Assembly: GCF_016287535.1 (NCBI RefSeq)
Contig: NZ_JAEFAJ010000005.1
Span: 62,001-126,000, forward strand
DNA: 64,000 nucleotides
Source of the DNA: Ruminococcus sp.
GTDB lineage: Bacteria > Bacillota > Clostridia > Oscillospirales > Ruminococcaceae
Reading direction: 5' to 3'
Of this stretch, positions 32,718 through 41,962 are shown in pieces (the stretch's first letter is position 1; the number at the start of each line of letters is the position of its first letter). The position numbers and the translations under genes are program-made. The notes below the pieces were generated by a model. It was not told the DNA's origin, did not search any database, and saw only the letters and a list, made by a program, of their open reading frames with translations.

Positions 32718-33590
32718 ATGGGAAATTTGTACAGAGCGATATCCGCAGACGGCTCAGCCTTTGCGGAGGTACTTGACGCTAAGGATATAGTTTCGGAGAT
32801 AGAACGCATACACAAGACCTCGGCTGTTATCACGGCAGGTCTCGGAAGGCTTACCGTAGCTGCTTCACTTATGGGATATATGCTGAAGGGCGACGGCGAC
32901 AGCGTAACTCTCCGTGTGGACGGCGGCGGTCCGTCCGGACAGCTTGTGGCAGTTGCGGACAGCAGAGGCAATGTCAAGAGCTGCGTGAACAATCCCGTTG
33001 TGGAGCTTCCACTCAACGCTCAGGGAAAGCTTGACGTGGGCGGAGCTGTGGGACATGACGGCACTCTCTCGGTAGTCAAGGACATGGGACTAAAGGAGCC
33101 CTATGTGGGTGTCATTCCCCTTGTTTCGGGAGAGATAGCGGAGGATATAGCAAGCTATTACGCTACGAGCGAGCAGATACCTACGGTATGCAGTCTCGGA
33201 GTCCTGGTAAATCCTGACCTTACCGTAAAAGCGGCAGGGGGCTTCCTTGTGCAGCTGCTCCCGTTCGCGGACGAGAAATGCATAGACATGATCGAGAAAA
33301 ATGTGGCTAAGATTCGCCCTGTGTCGGCAATGCTGGACGAGGGCATAACTCCGGAGGAGATAGCAAATATGCTCCTTGACGGACTTGAACCCAATGTGCT
33401 GGATACGGCTTCTCCCGTGTACAAGTGCGATTGCAGCCGTGAGCGCACAGAGAGAGTTCTTATCAGTATAGGAAAGGACGAGCTGAAGTCTATTGCCGAT
33501 GAGGGCAGGGACACGGCGGTGAGCTGCCATTTCTGCGGCAGGGAGTACGTTTTTACTCCCGAAGAGATAAGAAAGCTCATAGGTGAGTGA
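32718..33590 (+). CDS. hslO: Redox-regulated holdase chaperone Hsp33
   Basis: 290 residues from the ATG at 32718 (MGNLYRAISADGS); AGGA lies 8 nt upstream, whereas the ATG at 32712 is only 2 nt from it. Conserved VDGGGPSGQLVAVAD and VGHDGTLSVVKDMG. The C-terminal redox switch is complete: CDC near residue 235 and CHFC near 265, the four zinc-binding Cys. On oxidation, zinc is released and the protein binds unfolding clients. It shares an operon with a methyltransferase and a HAD phosphatase. Confidence 0.96.
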   Translation: MGNLYRAISADGSAFAEVLDAKDIVSEIERIHKTSAVITAGLGRLTVAASLMGYMLKGDGDSVTLRVDGGGPSGQLVAVADSRGNVKSCVNNPVVELPLNAQGKLDVGGAVGHDGTLSVVKDMGLKEPYVGVIPLVSGEIAEDIASYYATSEQIPTVCSLGVLVNPDLTVKAAGGFLVQLLPFADEKCIDMIEKNVAKIRPVSAMLDEGITPEEIANMLLDGLEPNVLDTASPVYKCDCSRERTERVLISIGKDELKSIADEGRDTAVSCHFCGREYVFTPEEIRKLIGE

Positions 33591-33593
33591 GAC

Positions 33594-34262
33594 ATGAAGA
33601 AGCTTGCTGTATTCGATCTTGACGGCACTCTTGCGGATACTATATATGACCTTGGGGACGCGGTGAACTTTGGCTTGGAGCAGCTCGGCTGTCCGACCCA
33701 TGACTATGCGGAGTACAAGAAAATGGTGGGAAACGGGGCAAGGAAGCTCTGCTTCAGGGCTCTTCCCGATGATAAAAAGGACAAGGCTGAGGAGCTTTAC
33801 CTCATGTTCAAGGAGTATTACAGTCATCATTATCTTGACAAGACCAGACTTTATGACGGCATGAGAGAAACTCTTGAAAGGCTCCGCGATAACGGCGTTA
33901 TCCTTGTGGTCGCCACAAATAAGCCCGAAGATGCCGCAAGGGAGATTGTGGCAAAGCTGCTCCCTGAAATAGATTTTCTCTGCGTGCTCGGCGGAGGCGA
34001 CAGGAGACCGCTCAAGCCCGATCCTGCTGTGATACTTGAGATATACGATAAGCTTCCGGACGAGGAGTATGAAGCTTATATGATCGGCGACAGCAACGTG
34101 GACGTCATGACGTCAGTCAATGCCGATATCGGCTTTATCGGCTGTGCGTGGGGATTCCGCGGACGTGCTGAGCTTGAAGCCTGCATAAGCGAGAACAGAA
34201 GGGAGCTGTGCAGCTCCATTGCGGAAAAGCCCTCTGACATCGCTGATTTTATATTAAATTGA
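33594..34262 (+). CDS. HAD-family phosphatase (phosphoglycolate phosphatase-like)
   Basis: 222 residues. Motif I VFDLDGTLADT, cap domain with YKKMVGNGARKL, motif II VVATNKPE, the KPDP motif (LKPDPAVILEI) and motif III YMIGDSNVDVMTS. This is subclass IA HAD with a Gph/PgmB-like cap; the natural substrate cannot be fixed from sequence. It starts 3 nt after hslO's stop, so the two are coupled. Confidence 0.88.
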   Translation: MKKLAVFDLDGTLADTIYDLGDAVNFGLEQLGCPTHDYAEYKKMVGNGARKLCFRALPDDKKDKAEELYLMFKEYYSHHYLDKTRLYDGMRETLERLRDNGVILVVATNKPEDAAREIVAKLLPEIDFLCVLGGGDRRPLKPDPAVILEIYDKLPDEEYEAYMIGDSNVDVMTSVNADIGFIGCAWGFRGRAELEACISENRRELCSSIAEKPSDIADFILN

Positions 34263-34264
34263 AA

Positions 34265-34290
34265 AAAGCCGCTGCGATCGCAGCGGCTTT
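34265..34290. terminator. Bidirectional terminator
   Basis: A perfect palindrome AAAGCCGCTGCGA/TCGCAGCGGCTTT between the convergent HAD and GH53 genes. Confidence 0.85.
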
Positions 34291-34293
34291 GCG

Positions 34294-35913
34294 TTATCCG
34301 TTCTTTTTTACGGTTATTGTTTTCTTTGTGAGGTCGTTGTCCTTAGTGCCGAGGATATAGCTTTGCAGCTTAACAAGGTCAGCAATGCCTGCTTCTCCGT
34401 CGGAGTTAAGGTCGAGTTCAGGTGACTTGTTTCCGGTAAGTAAAGCCTTTCTCAGCGCTACAACGTCAAATATGTCTATTGTTCCGTCACTGTTGATATC
34501 GCCGAGTATTATCTCCTTTATTTCAGTAGGCTCAGCGGTGGTAGTGGTCGTTGTTGTGGTAGTAGTAGTAGTAGTAGTAGTTGTTGTTGTTGTTGTGGTT
34601 GTTGTGGTTGTTGTGGTGGTAGTTGTAGTAGTGGTCGTTACCTGTTTTTTCTCCTGAGGATAGATGTTCAGGAATACGTCAAGCGACTCCAGAGGTTTGC
34701 CGTTAAAGTCGAAAAGAGCCTGATTGTCAAAGGAAGAACCGCCTGTTTCGGTAGCTCCGCTGTCGTAGTCCTTGGCGTAGACCGTTGCCCAGCCTGAGCC
34801 CTGCTGTTCCCAGTGCTGCTTCTGCTCCTGCCATGATATGCCGGGAACTCCCAGCCATGCAGGCTCCCAGTAGAAAACGCCTATACCGTGACCGTTGCAG
34901 TTCGCCACAGTCTGGAACACATCGGCAAGAGCCTTAGCCTGTCCGTCAACGGATATGTCGTATTTCAGTTCTGCTCCGCTGGAGCCTGAGCTTACACTGT
35001 TTCCGAAGGTATCGCCGTCCTCGTTGGTGTAGGGGTAGGCTGTCTCGACTACCATGACGTACTTGTTGTACTTGTTGCCGATATCGGTGAGAGTATTCCT
35101 GAGGTTGTCAAGTGAGCCGTGCCAGTAGGAATAGTAGGAGCTGGCGAAAACGTCGTAATCCAGCTTGCACTCGTCCATTACCTGTGCGTACCAGCCGAAG
35201 TGACCGTTGCCTGCGTTGGCGAAGTGGTGAGCTATGAGGATATTCCTGTCAAAGTCACGCACAGCTTTTTCTCCGCTTGAAAAGAGGTCGCATATCTTGT
35301 ACATATCCTTCTCGCCGCAGAAAAAGCAGTCTGTCTCGTTGCCGATCTGGACTATACCGATGTCACTGCCGTTTTCGGTGAGGTATTTTACGACCCATGA
35401 GGTCCAGTTGTATATTTCACCTTTCAGCTTATTGTGATCGTGAGGCTGCCAGTATTTGGGACGGGTCTGCTTTGCCGGGTCAGCCCAGAAATCGGAATAG
35501 TGTATATCTGCAAGGAGCTTCATGCCGTACTGAGCGGCTCGTTTGCCTATTTTAGCGGCAGTTTCAAGATCAGAGTGTCCGCCGCCGTAGGTATTGCCGT
35601 TATCGTCGTGAGGTTCGTTCCATATCCTTACGCGGATATAGTTCACGCCGTGGTCGGCGAGAGTCCTGAAGATATCCTGCTCATTGCCGTTATCGTCATA
35701 GAATTTTACTCCTGCTTCCTCGACGGAGATGACAGAGGAGATATCCACGCCGCGTATGGGCTCGCCGCCGTTTACACGGCTGTCAAAATTGTTGAATGTG
35801 ACTGAGGGGATATTTGCAGCTACAGCTGCTCTTTGTGTGCTTTCAGTGCGGAGCGCAGAGGTAAAGGCTATGAGCGCTGCCGCCGCCATCGCGATAAACC
35901 TTTTTGCTTTCAT
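34294..35913 (-). CDS. Cellulosomal endo-beta-1,4-galactanase (GH53) with C-terminal dockerin
   Basis: 539 residues from the ATG at 35913 (AAAGGAG 7 nt upstream; the earlier ATG at 35931 overlaps the RBS). Signal peptide ~1-30; GH53 barrel ~45-385 with RGVDISSV, YIRVRIWNEP, LADIHYSDFWADP, acid/base Glu in VQIGNETD and nucleophile Glu in VVETAYP. A Thr-only linker of ~40 residues follows, then a dockerin (GDINSDGTIDIFDVVAL, DLNSDGEAGIADLVKL). It hydrolyses type I arabinogalactan side chains of pectin. The antisense strand of the linker gives an artificial long Val-rich ORF. Confidence 0.94.
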   Translation of the reverse strand: MKAKRFIAMAAAALIAFTSALRTESTQRAAVAANIPSVTFNNFDSRVNGGEPIRGVDISSVISVEEAGVKFYDDNGNEQDIFRTLADHGVNYIRVRIWNEPHDDNGNTYGGGHSDLETAAKIGKRAAQYGMKLLADIHYSDFWADPAKQTRPKYWQPHDHNKLKGEIYNWTSWVVKYLTENGSDIGIVQIGNETDCFFCGEKDMYKICDLFSSGEKAVRDFDRNILIAHHFANAGNGHFGWYAQVMDECKLDYDVFASSYYSYWHGSLDNLRNTLTDIGNKYNKYVMVVETAYPYTNEDGDTFGNSVSSGSSGAELKYDISVDGQAKALADVFQTVANCNGHGIGVFYWEPAWLGVPGISWQEQKQHWEQQGSGWATVYAKDYDSGATETGGSSFDNQALFDFNGKPLESLDVFLNIYPQEKKQVTTTTTTTTTTTTTTTTTTTTTTTTTTTTTTTTTTAEPTEIKEIILGDINSDGTIDIFDVVALRKALLTGNKSPELDLNSDGEAGIADLVKLQSYILGTKDNDLTKKTITVKKNG

Positions 35914-35941
35914 GATTAACTCCTTTGGCATTTGCCTGTTT

Positions 35942-36589
35942 TCAGTCGTTTTTCTTGCGTGTTCTGATCCATGCTTTTTTCAGAGGGTTCCTTACCTGCA
36001 TATCCCTGAAGTAGTTGTACAGCACGTCCTGATTGCAGCCAGCGTCGGGAAGTGACTTGTACAGCTTTTCAAGTCCCTTGATATCGGTGCCCAGCTCTGA
36101 GGGAAACTCGATATCCTTAGCGGCGAATACAACAGCTCCGTTCACGGGAGTATTGTCGAAGCCGCCTTTTTTCAGATGGTGGGTCACGTTGTCGATATGT
36201 GTCTTGTTCTGCATCTGTGGGTTGTAGAACTTATGGGACTTGCTGCCTATGGTATGAGTAAGGTTCTTGCCGCTGCCTGTTACCTTGCCGGATATGCCCT
36301 TGGTCTCCACGACGAGGACTCCGAAGCGTCCGAATACAAGGTGATCCACCTCGCAGGCTTTATTGTAGAGGGGGAGATAGGCGTTGTTGATGATCCTGAT
36401 ACGGTCGGCTTTGCCGAGCTTTTTCAGTATCTTTGCCACTTTTTTCTCGGCAGCTCTGCCCTTGCGTTTTCCCTTGCTGAAATGTACGCATACATAAAGG
36501 AAAAGCAGCAGGACGGCAGCTGCGGCGACTGCAATGAGTATCCATGTTTTTTTGTCGAGGTCAAATAATGCAATATTTTCAAAAAACAT
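35942..36589 (-). CDS. Membrane-anchored NERD-domain protein
   Basis: 215 residues from the ATG at 36589 (GGAGA 6 nt before). One N-terminal membrane helix (ILIAVAAAAVLLLFLYVCVHF), a basic stretch, then a NERD domain: GRAAEKKVAKIL, YLPLYNKACEVDHLVFGRFG and VLVVETKGISG, where Glu-x-Lys resembles the nuclease-like core. NERD domains are related to restriction-like nucleases and often occur on membrane proteins of unknown role. The gene follows a short gap upstream of GH53 in the same direction, but co-transcription is not evident. Confidence 0.85.
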   Translation of the reverse strand: MFFENIALFDLDKKTWILIAVAAAAVLLLFLYVCVHFSKGKRKGRAAEKKVAKILKKLGKADRIRIINNAYLPLYNKACEVDHLVFGRFGVLVVETKGISGKVTGSGKNLTHTIGSKSHKFYNPQMQNKTHIDNVTHHLKKGGFDNTPVNGAVVFAAKDIEFPSELGTDIKGLEKLYKSLPDAGCNQDVLYNYFRDMQVRNPLKKAWIRTRKKND

Positions 36590-36724
36590 TTTTTTCTCCT
36601 TCCGTAATGAATAAACCGGGCTTTTAAGGCGATAATAGCTTTGTACCGCCGGAATGCGCAGACAGCGGCAGTCGGCGGTGATTGGCGGAAACGCCAAAAT
36701 CCCGAATCAAGAGGTGTTCTCAGT

Positions 36725-36943
36725 ATGTGGGACAAGATAGCTCTTATTCTTCTGATAATCGGAGGAATAAACTGGGGATTGGTCGGTATATTCGAGTTTG
36801 ACATGGTAGCGTGGCTTTTAGGCGGTACAGACAGCGCTCTCAGCCGTGTTATCTACATTCTCGTGGCAATTTCGGCAGTATGGTGCATATCTCTTCTCTT
36901 CCGCAAGGACGAGGAGCTTGCCGTGCAGAACATCGACCGATAG
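36725..36943 (+). CDS. DUF378 small membrane protein
   Basis: 72 residues from the ATG at 36725 (AGAGGTG upstream). Two membrane helices with the family signature LLIIGGINWGLVGIFEFDMVAW and the ending VIYILVAISAVWCI. DUF378 proteins are widespread small inner-membrane proteins with no known function. Confidence 0.88.
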   Translation: MWDKIALILLIIGGINWGLVGIFEFDMVAWLLGGTDSALSRVIYILVAISAVWCISLLFRKDEELAVQNIDR

Positions 36944-37007
36944 ACCTGACGCGCTCCTTTACCGATGCCGTAAGGAGCGGCTACATAAAATATGCGTATA
37001 AACATAA

Positions 37008-37029
37008 AAGGGAGGCGAATGCCTCCCTT
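37008..37029. terminator. Bidirectional terminator
   Basis: AAGGGAGGC and GCCTCCCTT pair around GAAT, between DUF378 and rpsR. Confidence 0.8.
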
Positions 37030-37040
37030 GGTTTTTATGA

Positions 37041-37283
37041 TTAGTCGCTGATATAAGGAAGCAGAGCGATGTGTCTTGCTCTCTTGATAGCAACTGTGAG
37101 CTCACGCTGATGGTAAGCGCAAGTGCCTGTTACACGTCTTGGAAGAATCTTAGCTCTTTCAGTCATGCACTTTCTGAGCTTGGTAAGATCCTTGTAATCG
37201 ATCTTTTCGATCCTGTCTGCGCAGAACATACAAACCTTCTTGCGGGGCTTCTTTGCAGGACGGGCATTTCTTTCCTTTTCCAT
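37041..37283 (-). CDS. rpsR: 30S ribosomal protein S18
   Basis: 80 residues with [15 protein letters not shown] (zinc-binding type Cys pair), [20 protein letters not shown] and [20 protein letters not shown]. It sits on the 30S platform beside S6. It is the third gene of rpsF-ssb-rpsR, the usual Firmicutes order. The RBS AGGAGG lies just upstream of its ATG. Confidence 0.97.
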   Translation of the reverse strand: MEKERNARPAKKPRKKVCMFCADRIEKIDYKDLTKLRKCMTERAKILPRRVTGTCAYHQRELTVAIKRARHIALLPYISD

Positions 37284-37322
37284 GACTTTTCCTCCTATCG
37301 TAATAAAGTAAAGTTAATCTGC

Positions 37323-37841
37323 TCAGAACGGAACGTCGCCGTCGCTGAGTATTTCCTCAAAATCGCTGAGGTTGCCGTAAGACATACTGTCATTAGGTGC
37401 GGGCTGCTGAGGAGCTGCCTGCTGTGGAGGAGCGGAATAACTGTTATTGTAATTGTTCTGGGGAGCACCGTAGCCGCCGTTATTCTGATAACCGCCGCCG
37501 TTGCCGCCGCTTTCGCCCTTGCCGCCTACAAACTCGACATTGTCCACCTGTACATCTGTGGTATAGTGAGTAACGTCGGGGTGATTCTTATCCTGATAGT
37601 TGTTATTTCTCAGGGAGCCTTCTACGCAAATAAGCTTACCCTTGTTGAAATATCTTGATACGAACTCGGCAGTCTGTCTCCATGCTGTACAGCTGATGAA
37701 ATCAGCCTGTCTTTCACCGGTATTCTTGTCGGCGAATCTTCTGTCACAGGCAACTGTGAATCTGCATGAAGCGATACCGCTCTGAGTCTGTCTCAACTCA
37801 GGATCGGCAGTGAGCCTTCCAATTAAAATGACCTTATTCAT
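37323..37841 (-). CDS. ssb: Single-stranded DNA-binding protein
   Basis: 172 residues: OB fold (MNKVILIGRLTADPELR, FISCTAWRQTAEFVSRYF, VQVDNVEFV), a Gly/Asn/Gln-rich flexible tail, and a C-terminal tip EEILSDGDVPF that keeps the acidic-DxPF protein-interaction motif. It coats single-stranded DNA in replication and repair. It lies between rpsF (29-nt gap) and rpsR; RBS GGAGG. Confidence 0.97.
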   Translation of the reverse strand: MNKVILIGRLTADPELRQTQSGIASCRFTVACDRRFADKNTGERQADFISCTAWRQTAEFVSRYFNKGKLICVEGSLRNNNYQDKNHPDVTHYTTDVQVDNVEFVGGKGESGGNGGGYQNNGGYGAPQNNYNNSYSAPPQQAAPQQPAPNDSMSYGNLSDFEEILSDGDVPF

Positions 37842-37870
37842 CTTAGCGCCTCCTAAATAATGAAGTAGAA

Positions 37871-38167
37871 TTATTCAACAACTGTTACGAGTGAACGAAG
37901 AACGCCGTCTGTGATGTTGAGACGTCTTGAAAGCTCAGCGGGATAATCGGGCTGTGACTGGAATGTATAGATCACATAGTAGCCCTCTGTCTCGTCCTCG
38001 ATAGGATATGCAAGCTTGCGCTTACCCCAATCCTCGTTGACTTCAACAGCTTCGGCGTGACGCTCGATTCTCTCCTTGAACTTAGCTACGAGAGCCTTCA
38101 TGGGCTCCTCGCCGTTCTTGAGGCTGAAAACAACCATTACTTCATACTTAGCGGATACCTTTGCCAT
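37871..38167 (-). CDS. rpsF: 30S ribosomal protein S6
   Basis: 98 residues, with YEVMVVFSLKNGEEPMKALV at the start, WGKRKLAYPIEDETEGYYVIY and SRRLNITDGVLRSLVTVV. First gene of rpsF-ssb-rpsR. RBS AAGGAGGTG lies 5-6 nt before the ATG. S6 with S18 may bind the leader described just upstream. Confidence 0.97.
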   Translation of the reverse strand: MAKVSAKYEVMVVFSLKNGEEPMKALVAKFKERIERHAEAVEVNEDWGKRKLAYPIEDETEGYYVIYTFQSQPDYPAELSRRLNITDGVLRSLVTVVE

Positions 38168-38191
38168 TTAGCACACCTCCTTCTGGGATCA

Positions 38192-38214
38192 TGCCCGGCA
38201 ACTTACTGCGGGCA
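38192..38214 (-). promoter_or_regulatory. Candidate S6:S18-binding leader hairpin
   Basis: In the 5' UTR of rpsF, TGCCCG and CGGGCA form a stem around CAGTAAGTTGC with CCG at the 3' side, as in the rpsF leader element that S6-S18 binds for feedback control. The match was judged by eye only. Confidence 0.45.
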
Positions 38215-38253
38215 AGGATAATAATGGTATCTGTTTACACACGATACTCAATT

Positions 38254-38282
38254 ATTATATCATTATATTTCATGCTTGTCAA
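38254..38282 (-). promoter_or_regulatory. Promoter of rpsF-ssb-rpsR
   Basis: On the minus strand TTGACA (38277-38282), a 17-nt spacer and TATAAT (38254-38259): fully consensus. Confidence 0.85.
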
Positions 38283-38313
38283 GCATTTTTTTCTTATATT
38301 TCATGTGATAAAG

Positions 38314-38342
38314 TTGACAAGCGAATAAAATCATAGTATAAT
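38314..38342 (+). promoter_or_regulatory. Promoter of the antiporter gene
   Basis: TTGACA, a 17-nt spacer and TATAAT, divergent from the rpsF promoter with 31 nt between their -35 boxes. Confidence 0.85.
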
Positions 38343-38398
38343 AGAAGCAGACAGGGAGCATTTATGCTCCTTTTATTTGCGAAAGAAGATGGATATGA

Positions 38399-39586
38399 AT
38401 GGAAACCTATAAGATACTTAAAGATCTTGCGCTGATCTTTATTTTTGCCAAGGCAGCCGGGCTTCTTGCGAGAAGATGTAAAGCGCCGATGGTTGTGGGA
38501 GAGATAATCGCGGGTCTGATAATCGGACCATGCCTTCTCGGCTGGACGGAGCCCTCGGAGTTCATAGGGCAGATGGCTGAGATAGGCGTAATACTCATTA
38601 TGTTCTCCGCAGGACTGGAGACAAATTTACAGGAGCTGAAAAAATCCGGCTTTGCCGCCTTCCTGATAGCCTGCGTGGGAGTGTTAGTGCCCCTTGTGGG
38701 AGGCAGTCTGCTGTATATGAGCATTTACGGCTTTTCGGAGTTCGGCACGGACGAGTTTTTCAAGGCGGTATTTATAGGCTGCATAATGACAGCGACTTCT
38801 GTCGGCATAACCGTAGAGGTGCTGAAGGAAATGGGCAAGCTGAAAACACGTGTGGGACAGACCATACTCAGCGCCGCTATCATCGACGACGTTATCGGTA
38901 TCATAGTCCTGACCTTCGTTCTCGGCTTCAAGGACCCCGAAAGCAATACCCTTCTTGTGACGGGAAAGATATTCCTGTTCCTCGTGCTTTCGCTTGTGGT
39001 GGGCTTCATTATCTACAAGCTGTTCAGGTTCTACGATGAAAGGCATACTCACACAAGACGAATCCCGATAATTGCAATAACTCTTTGCTTCTTCATGGCT
39101 TATATCGCTGAGGAGTACTTCGGAATTGCCGATATCACAGGCGCATACATAGCCGGAATAATCCTCTGCAACGTCCGGGATGCCGAGTACATAGACCGCC
39201 GTGTAAGTATAAACGGCTATATGTTCTTTGCTCCGGTATTCTTTGTAAGTATCGGACTGAAAACGGATTTCAGCAATGTTGATTCGAGCATGATAGTCTT
39301 TTCGATAGGATTTGTCATTGTGGCAATGCTCAGTAAGATAATCGGCTGCGGACTTGTTTCAAAATGCTTTAAATACAGCTGGCTCGACTGCCTCAAGATA
39401 GGCGCGGGAATGATGACGAGGGGAGAGGTAGCACTTATCATTACAAACAAGGGACTTGGCCTCGGTATAATAGACTCATCATATTTTACGGCTGTAATAC
39501 TTCTTATAATTGTATCAAGCATAGTAACGCCCATAGTGTTGAAGCTTCTCTTCGGCAGATCTGAGCCCGAGGGCGTAAATCAATAA
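38399..39586 (+). CDS. CPA2-family cation/proton antiporter (Kef/NapA-like)
   Basis: 395 residues with about 11-12 membrane helices. The sequence begins with a helix containing [22 protein letters not shown], typical of Na+/H+ exchanger PF00999 proteins. [17 protein letters not shown] contains the Asp-Asp pair of the ion site. No RCK/TrkA-N domain follows, so it is the short membrane-only form. It would exchange Na+ or K+ for protons across the membrane. ispF follows after 26 nt and may be co-transcribed. Confidence 0.88.
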   Translation: METYKILKDLALIFIFAKAAGLLARRCKAPMVVGEIIAGLIIGPCLLGWTEPSEFIGQMAEIGVILIMFSAGLETNLQELKKSGFAAFLIACVGVLVPLVGGSLLYMSIYGFSEFGTDEFFKAVFIGCIMTATSVGITVEVLKEMGKLKTRVGQTILSAAIIDDVIGIIVLTFVLGFKDPESNTLLVTGKIFLFLVLSLVVGFIIYKLFRFYDERHTHTRRIPIIAITLCFFMAYIAEEYFGIADITGAYIAGIILCNVRDAEYIDRRVSINGYMFFAPVFFVSIGLKTDFSNVDSSMIVFSIGFVIVAMLSKIIGCGLVSKCFKYSWLDCLKIGAGMMTRGEVALIITNKGLGLGIIDSSYFTAVILLIIVSSIVTPIVLKLLFGRSEPEGVNQ

Positions 39587-39612
39587 ATTATGATCTGCGA
39601 AAGGAGAATAAT

Positions 39613-40098
39613 ATGTTCAGAATAGGTCACGGTTACGATGTTCACAAGCTTGTTGAAGGCAGGAAGCTAATACTCGGCGGCATAGAGATACCTCATGTCA
39701 CCGGTCTTCTCGGTCACTCCGACGCAGATGTGCTCGCTCATGCAATAATGGACGCAATGCTCGGTGCTCTTGCTATGGGGGACATAGGTCATCTTTTCCC
39801 AGACAACGACGACAGCTTCAAGGACGCCGACAGCATGAAGCTGATGGAGGAGGTCTGCCGCAGGATAAGAGCGGAGGGCTGGGAGATAGGGAATATCGAC
39901 GCGACCGTTATCGCACAGGCTCCCAAGTTGGCTCCCTATATCACGGCTATGCGCGAGAATATCGCAAGGGTATGCGGCTGTGACGTATCTCAGATAAGCG
40001 TTAAGGCGACTACAGAGGAACATCTTGGATTTACCGGTGAAAAGCTTGGTATGTCAGCACACGCGGTCGCACTTATGTATAAAAAAACGGAAGCATAA
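39613..40098 (+). CDS. ispF: 2-C-methyl-D-erythritol 2,4-cyclodiphosphate synthase
   Basis: 161 residues, family length. [13 protein letters not shown] (Asp and His zinc ligands), [30 protein letters not shown] and the end [19 protein letters not shown]. It makes the cyclic diphosphate in the MEP route to isoprenoids. RBS AAAGGAG. The trimeric enzyme acts in the cytosol. Confidence 0.97.
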   Translation: MFRIGHGYDVHKLVEGRKLILGGIEIPHVTGLLGHSDADVLAHAIMDAMLGALAMGDIGHLFPDNDDSFKDADSMKLMEEVCRRIRAEGWEIGNIDATVIAQAPKLAPYITAMRENIARVCGCDVSQISVKATTEEHLGFTGEKLGMSAHAVALMYKKTEA

Positions 40099-40112
40099 GC
40101 TTCCGTTTTTTT
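40081..40112. terminator. Bidirectional terminator
   Basis: ACGGAAGC and GCTTCCGT around ATAA with A-run and T-run on the sides, between ispF and the convergent dockerin gene. Confidence 0.85.
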
Positions 40113-40116
40113 ATGT

Positions 40117-41952
40117 TTATTTCTGCGAAGGAACAAGGGAATCTATCTTGTGAAGCAGGTACTCCTGTATGCGCAGGGCATCGTTTGAGGTCAGTCCCTT
40201 GCTTGACGTATCAACGTCTGCGTTTACAAGTCCCTTATCTGTTATGTGCTTGCCGTCAGTACCGCTCACACTGTATTTGTTGGGATTGGCGAGTGCCTGC
40301 ATAATGAGCACTGCGTCTGACATATCGATCTCACCGTCGCAGTTGGCGTCGCCGTATACAGCTTTGTCGGAAGCCGGTTCATCAAGAGCAAGAGCTGCCC
40401 AGATTATCATTCTGTAATCGGGAGCACCGTGGCAGATAACGCCTGAAACTACATTTCCCTCTGTGAGAGCGATCTTCTTCTGGAAAGCTCCGACTTCCAT
40501 TATGAAATCAAAGGAGTCCGCATTGAAGTGGTAAGTGTCAAAGCCCTCTATCTTCAATGTCGCTTCAGAGCCGCTCGTCACTCTTTCAACACGGGCATTT
40601 CTGATAACATCATAGCTCTCGCTGTCACTTGTTGCTGTGATTATCACTCTTTCGGAAAGGTCGTCCGCAACAACGTCAAAGACTGCAACACCGCTGCTCA
40701 AAGCCTTTACGGAAACGGAATCCGAGCCTGTATTTGTTATTTCAAACGCACCTTCAACGATAAGGTCTCTGTCATATTCATTCTTTGCCAGCTTTATCGA
40801 AACTGATGAAGCGTTCTTAACTGTGATATTCGCTTCCTCACCGATCTTGAGATCGGGTTTGTCGCATATTATCGCGGGAGTCTGTCCTGTCACGATAGTT
40901 GTTGAAGTTACAGAAGTGGTAGTTGACGAATCGGTCGAAGTTGTAGTTGTTGTCGGTTTGGTAGTCGTTGTTGTTGAAGTGGTGGTGGTCGATGTTGTAG
41001 TTGTAGTGGTGGCAGTCGTCGTTGTGGTAGTTACCTGCTTTTCCCCTATGGGAGCCATGCTGGGCTCACCGTCGCCCCACCAGTCCCAGCGGTTGGCTGT
41101 ACGGTACTTCTCCATATCCGCACCTGCCGATGTCCATGAGAATACATTATCGTAGAGGTGCCCCTCGTAGTAGTAGAATTGAGCCAGTGAGCATATCTCA
41201 TCGGCGTAGGTCGAGTAAGCGCCCTCGTCCGCAGCATAGCACCAGCCTGTATTGAAGCCCTTGAGGCTGTTTCTGATTACCTGATAGCCGTGCATTCCCT
41301 CTTCGTCTATGCATATCTCCGCAAAGTGGAGTATCTTTCTGATACCCATATGATTTGAAATTATGCAGTCGTAGAAGTTTGATTCGGTAAACGAATACTG
41401 GAACATTTCCGGTACATTGTCCTCAGGCATGAATTTTGGATCGCAGTCAGCAAAGGCGGTAACTGCAGTCTGGAGAGTGCCGTATGCGTGGGCGGAGTTG
41501 ACGCCCCAGCCGTCTTCATAAGCTGTTTCGTGATCCGAACCTATCTTGCCTTCGCCGAGAGTGGATTCTCTCGTACCGAGTCCGAGGAAAAGCGCGTACA
41601 TCTTTTCGCGGTCAGGCTGTCCGAGACGTGTGGATATGAGATCCCAGTGCTCGTCTATCTCCTTGTAGAGAGCGTACTTTACTTCCTGAACTGTCATTTT
41701 GTGGTTTATAGCACGTATCTCTGCCGTTGAAGCGTCGGCAGGAGTATTTCTCTCGCCGAAATTCAAAGGATTGCCCACACCCTCGGTCTGAATATCACGG
41801 GAAGTGTCATGCAGGGGATCGCAGGTGCTTCCTGCGAAGTACCACTCGTCTGCCGAAGCATGAAAGCCGTTATCGCCGGTAACTGCGGCAGATACGGAAG
41901 AGATACATATAACTGCTGATGCCAGGGAAGCGAATAATTTTGTAATTTTCAT
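40117..41952 (-). CDS. Secreted dockerin protein with lysozyme-superfamily-like N-terminal domain
   Basis: 611 residues from the ATG at 41952 (GAGGTG upstream; the longer frame is unlikely). Signal peptide ~1-32. The N-terminal ~280 residues are unassigned, but TRESTLGEG followed by SAHAYGTLQTAVTAF has the Glu-Ser...Gly-x-Leu-Gln spacing of lysozyme/transglycosylase folds. A Thr-rich linker (~320-360) leads to a beta-rich domain of ~150 residues (DLKIGEEANITVKNASSVSI), then a C-terminal dockerin (GDANCDGEIDMSDAVLIMQA and a second loop with DVDTSSKGLTSNDALRI). The dockerin resembles that of the 55.4-kb xylanase. Its substrate, chitin, peptidoglycan or another glycan, is not known. Confidence 0.7.
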   Translation of the reverse strand: MKITKLFASLASAVICISSVSAAVTGDNGFHASADEWYFAGSTCDPLHDTSRDIQTEGVGNPLNFGERNTPADASTAEIRAINHKMTVQEVKYALYKEIDEHWDLISTRLGQPDREKMYALFLGLGTRESTLGEGKIGSDHETAYEDGWGVNSAHAYGTLQTAVTAFADCDPKFMPEDNVPEMFQYSFTESNFYDCIISNHMGIRKILHFAEICIDEEGMHGYQVIRNSLKGFNTGWCYAADEGAYSTYADEICSLAQFYYYEGHLYDNVFSWTSAGADMEKYRTANRWDWWGDGEPSMAPIGEKQVTTTTTTATTTTTTSTTTTSTTTTTKPTTTTTSTDSSTTTSVTSTTIVTGQTPAIICDKPDLKIGEEANITVKNASSVSIKLAKNEYDRDLIVEGAFEITNTGSDSVSVKALSSGVAVFDVVADDLSERVIITATSDSESYDVIRNARVERVTSGSEATLKIEGFDTYHFNADSFDFIMEVGAFQKKIALTEGNVVSGVICHGAPDYRMIIWAALALDEPASDKAVYGDANCDGEIDMSDAVLIMQALANPNKYSVSGTDGKHITDKGLVNADVDTSSKGLTSNDALRIQEYLLHKIDSLVPSQK

Positions 41953-41962
41953 TATTATCACC

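Noticed and set aside
34540..34640. Long Val-rich antisense ORF and simple repeats
   Set aside because: This is the antisense of the Thr-linker codons in the GH53 gene; not a CRISPR array or a gene.
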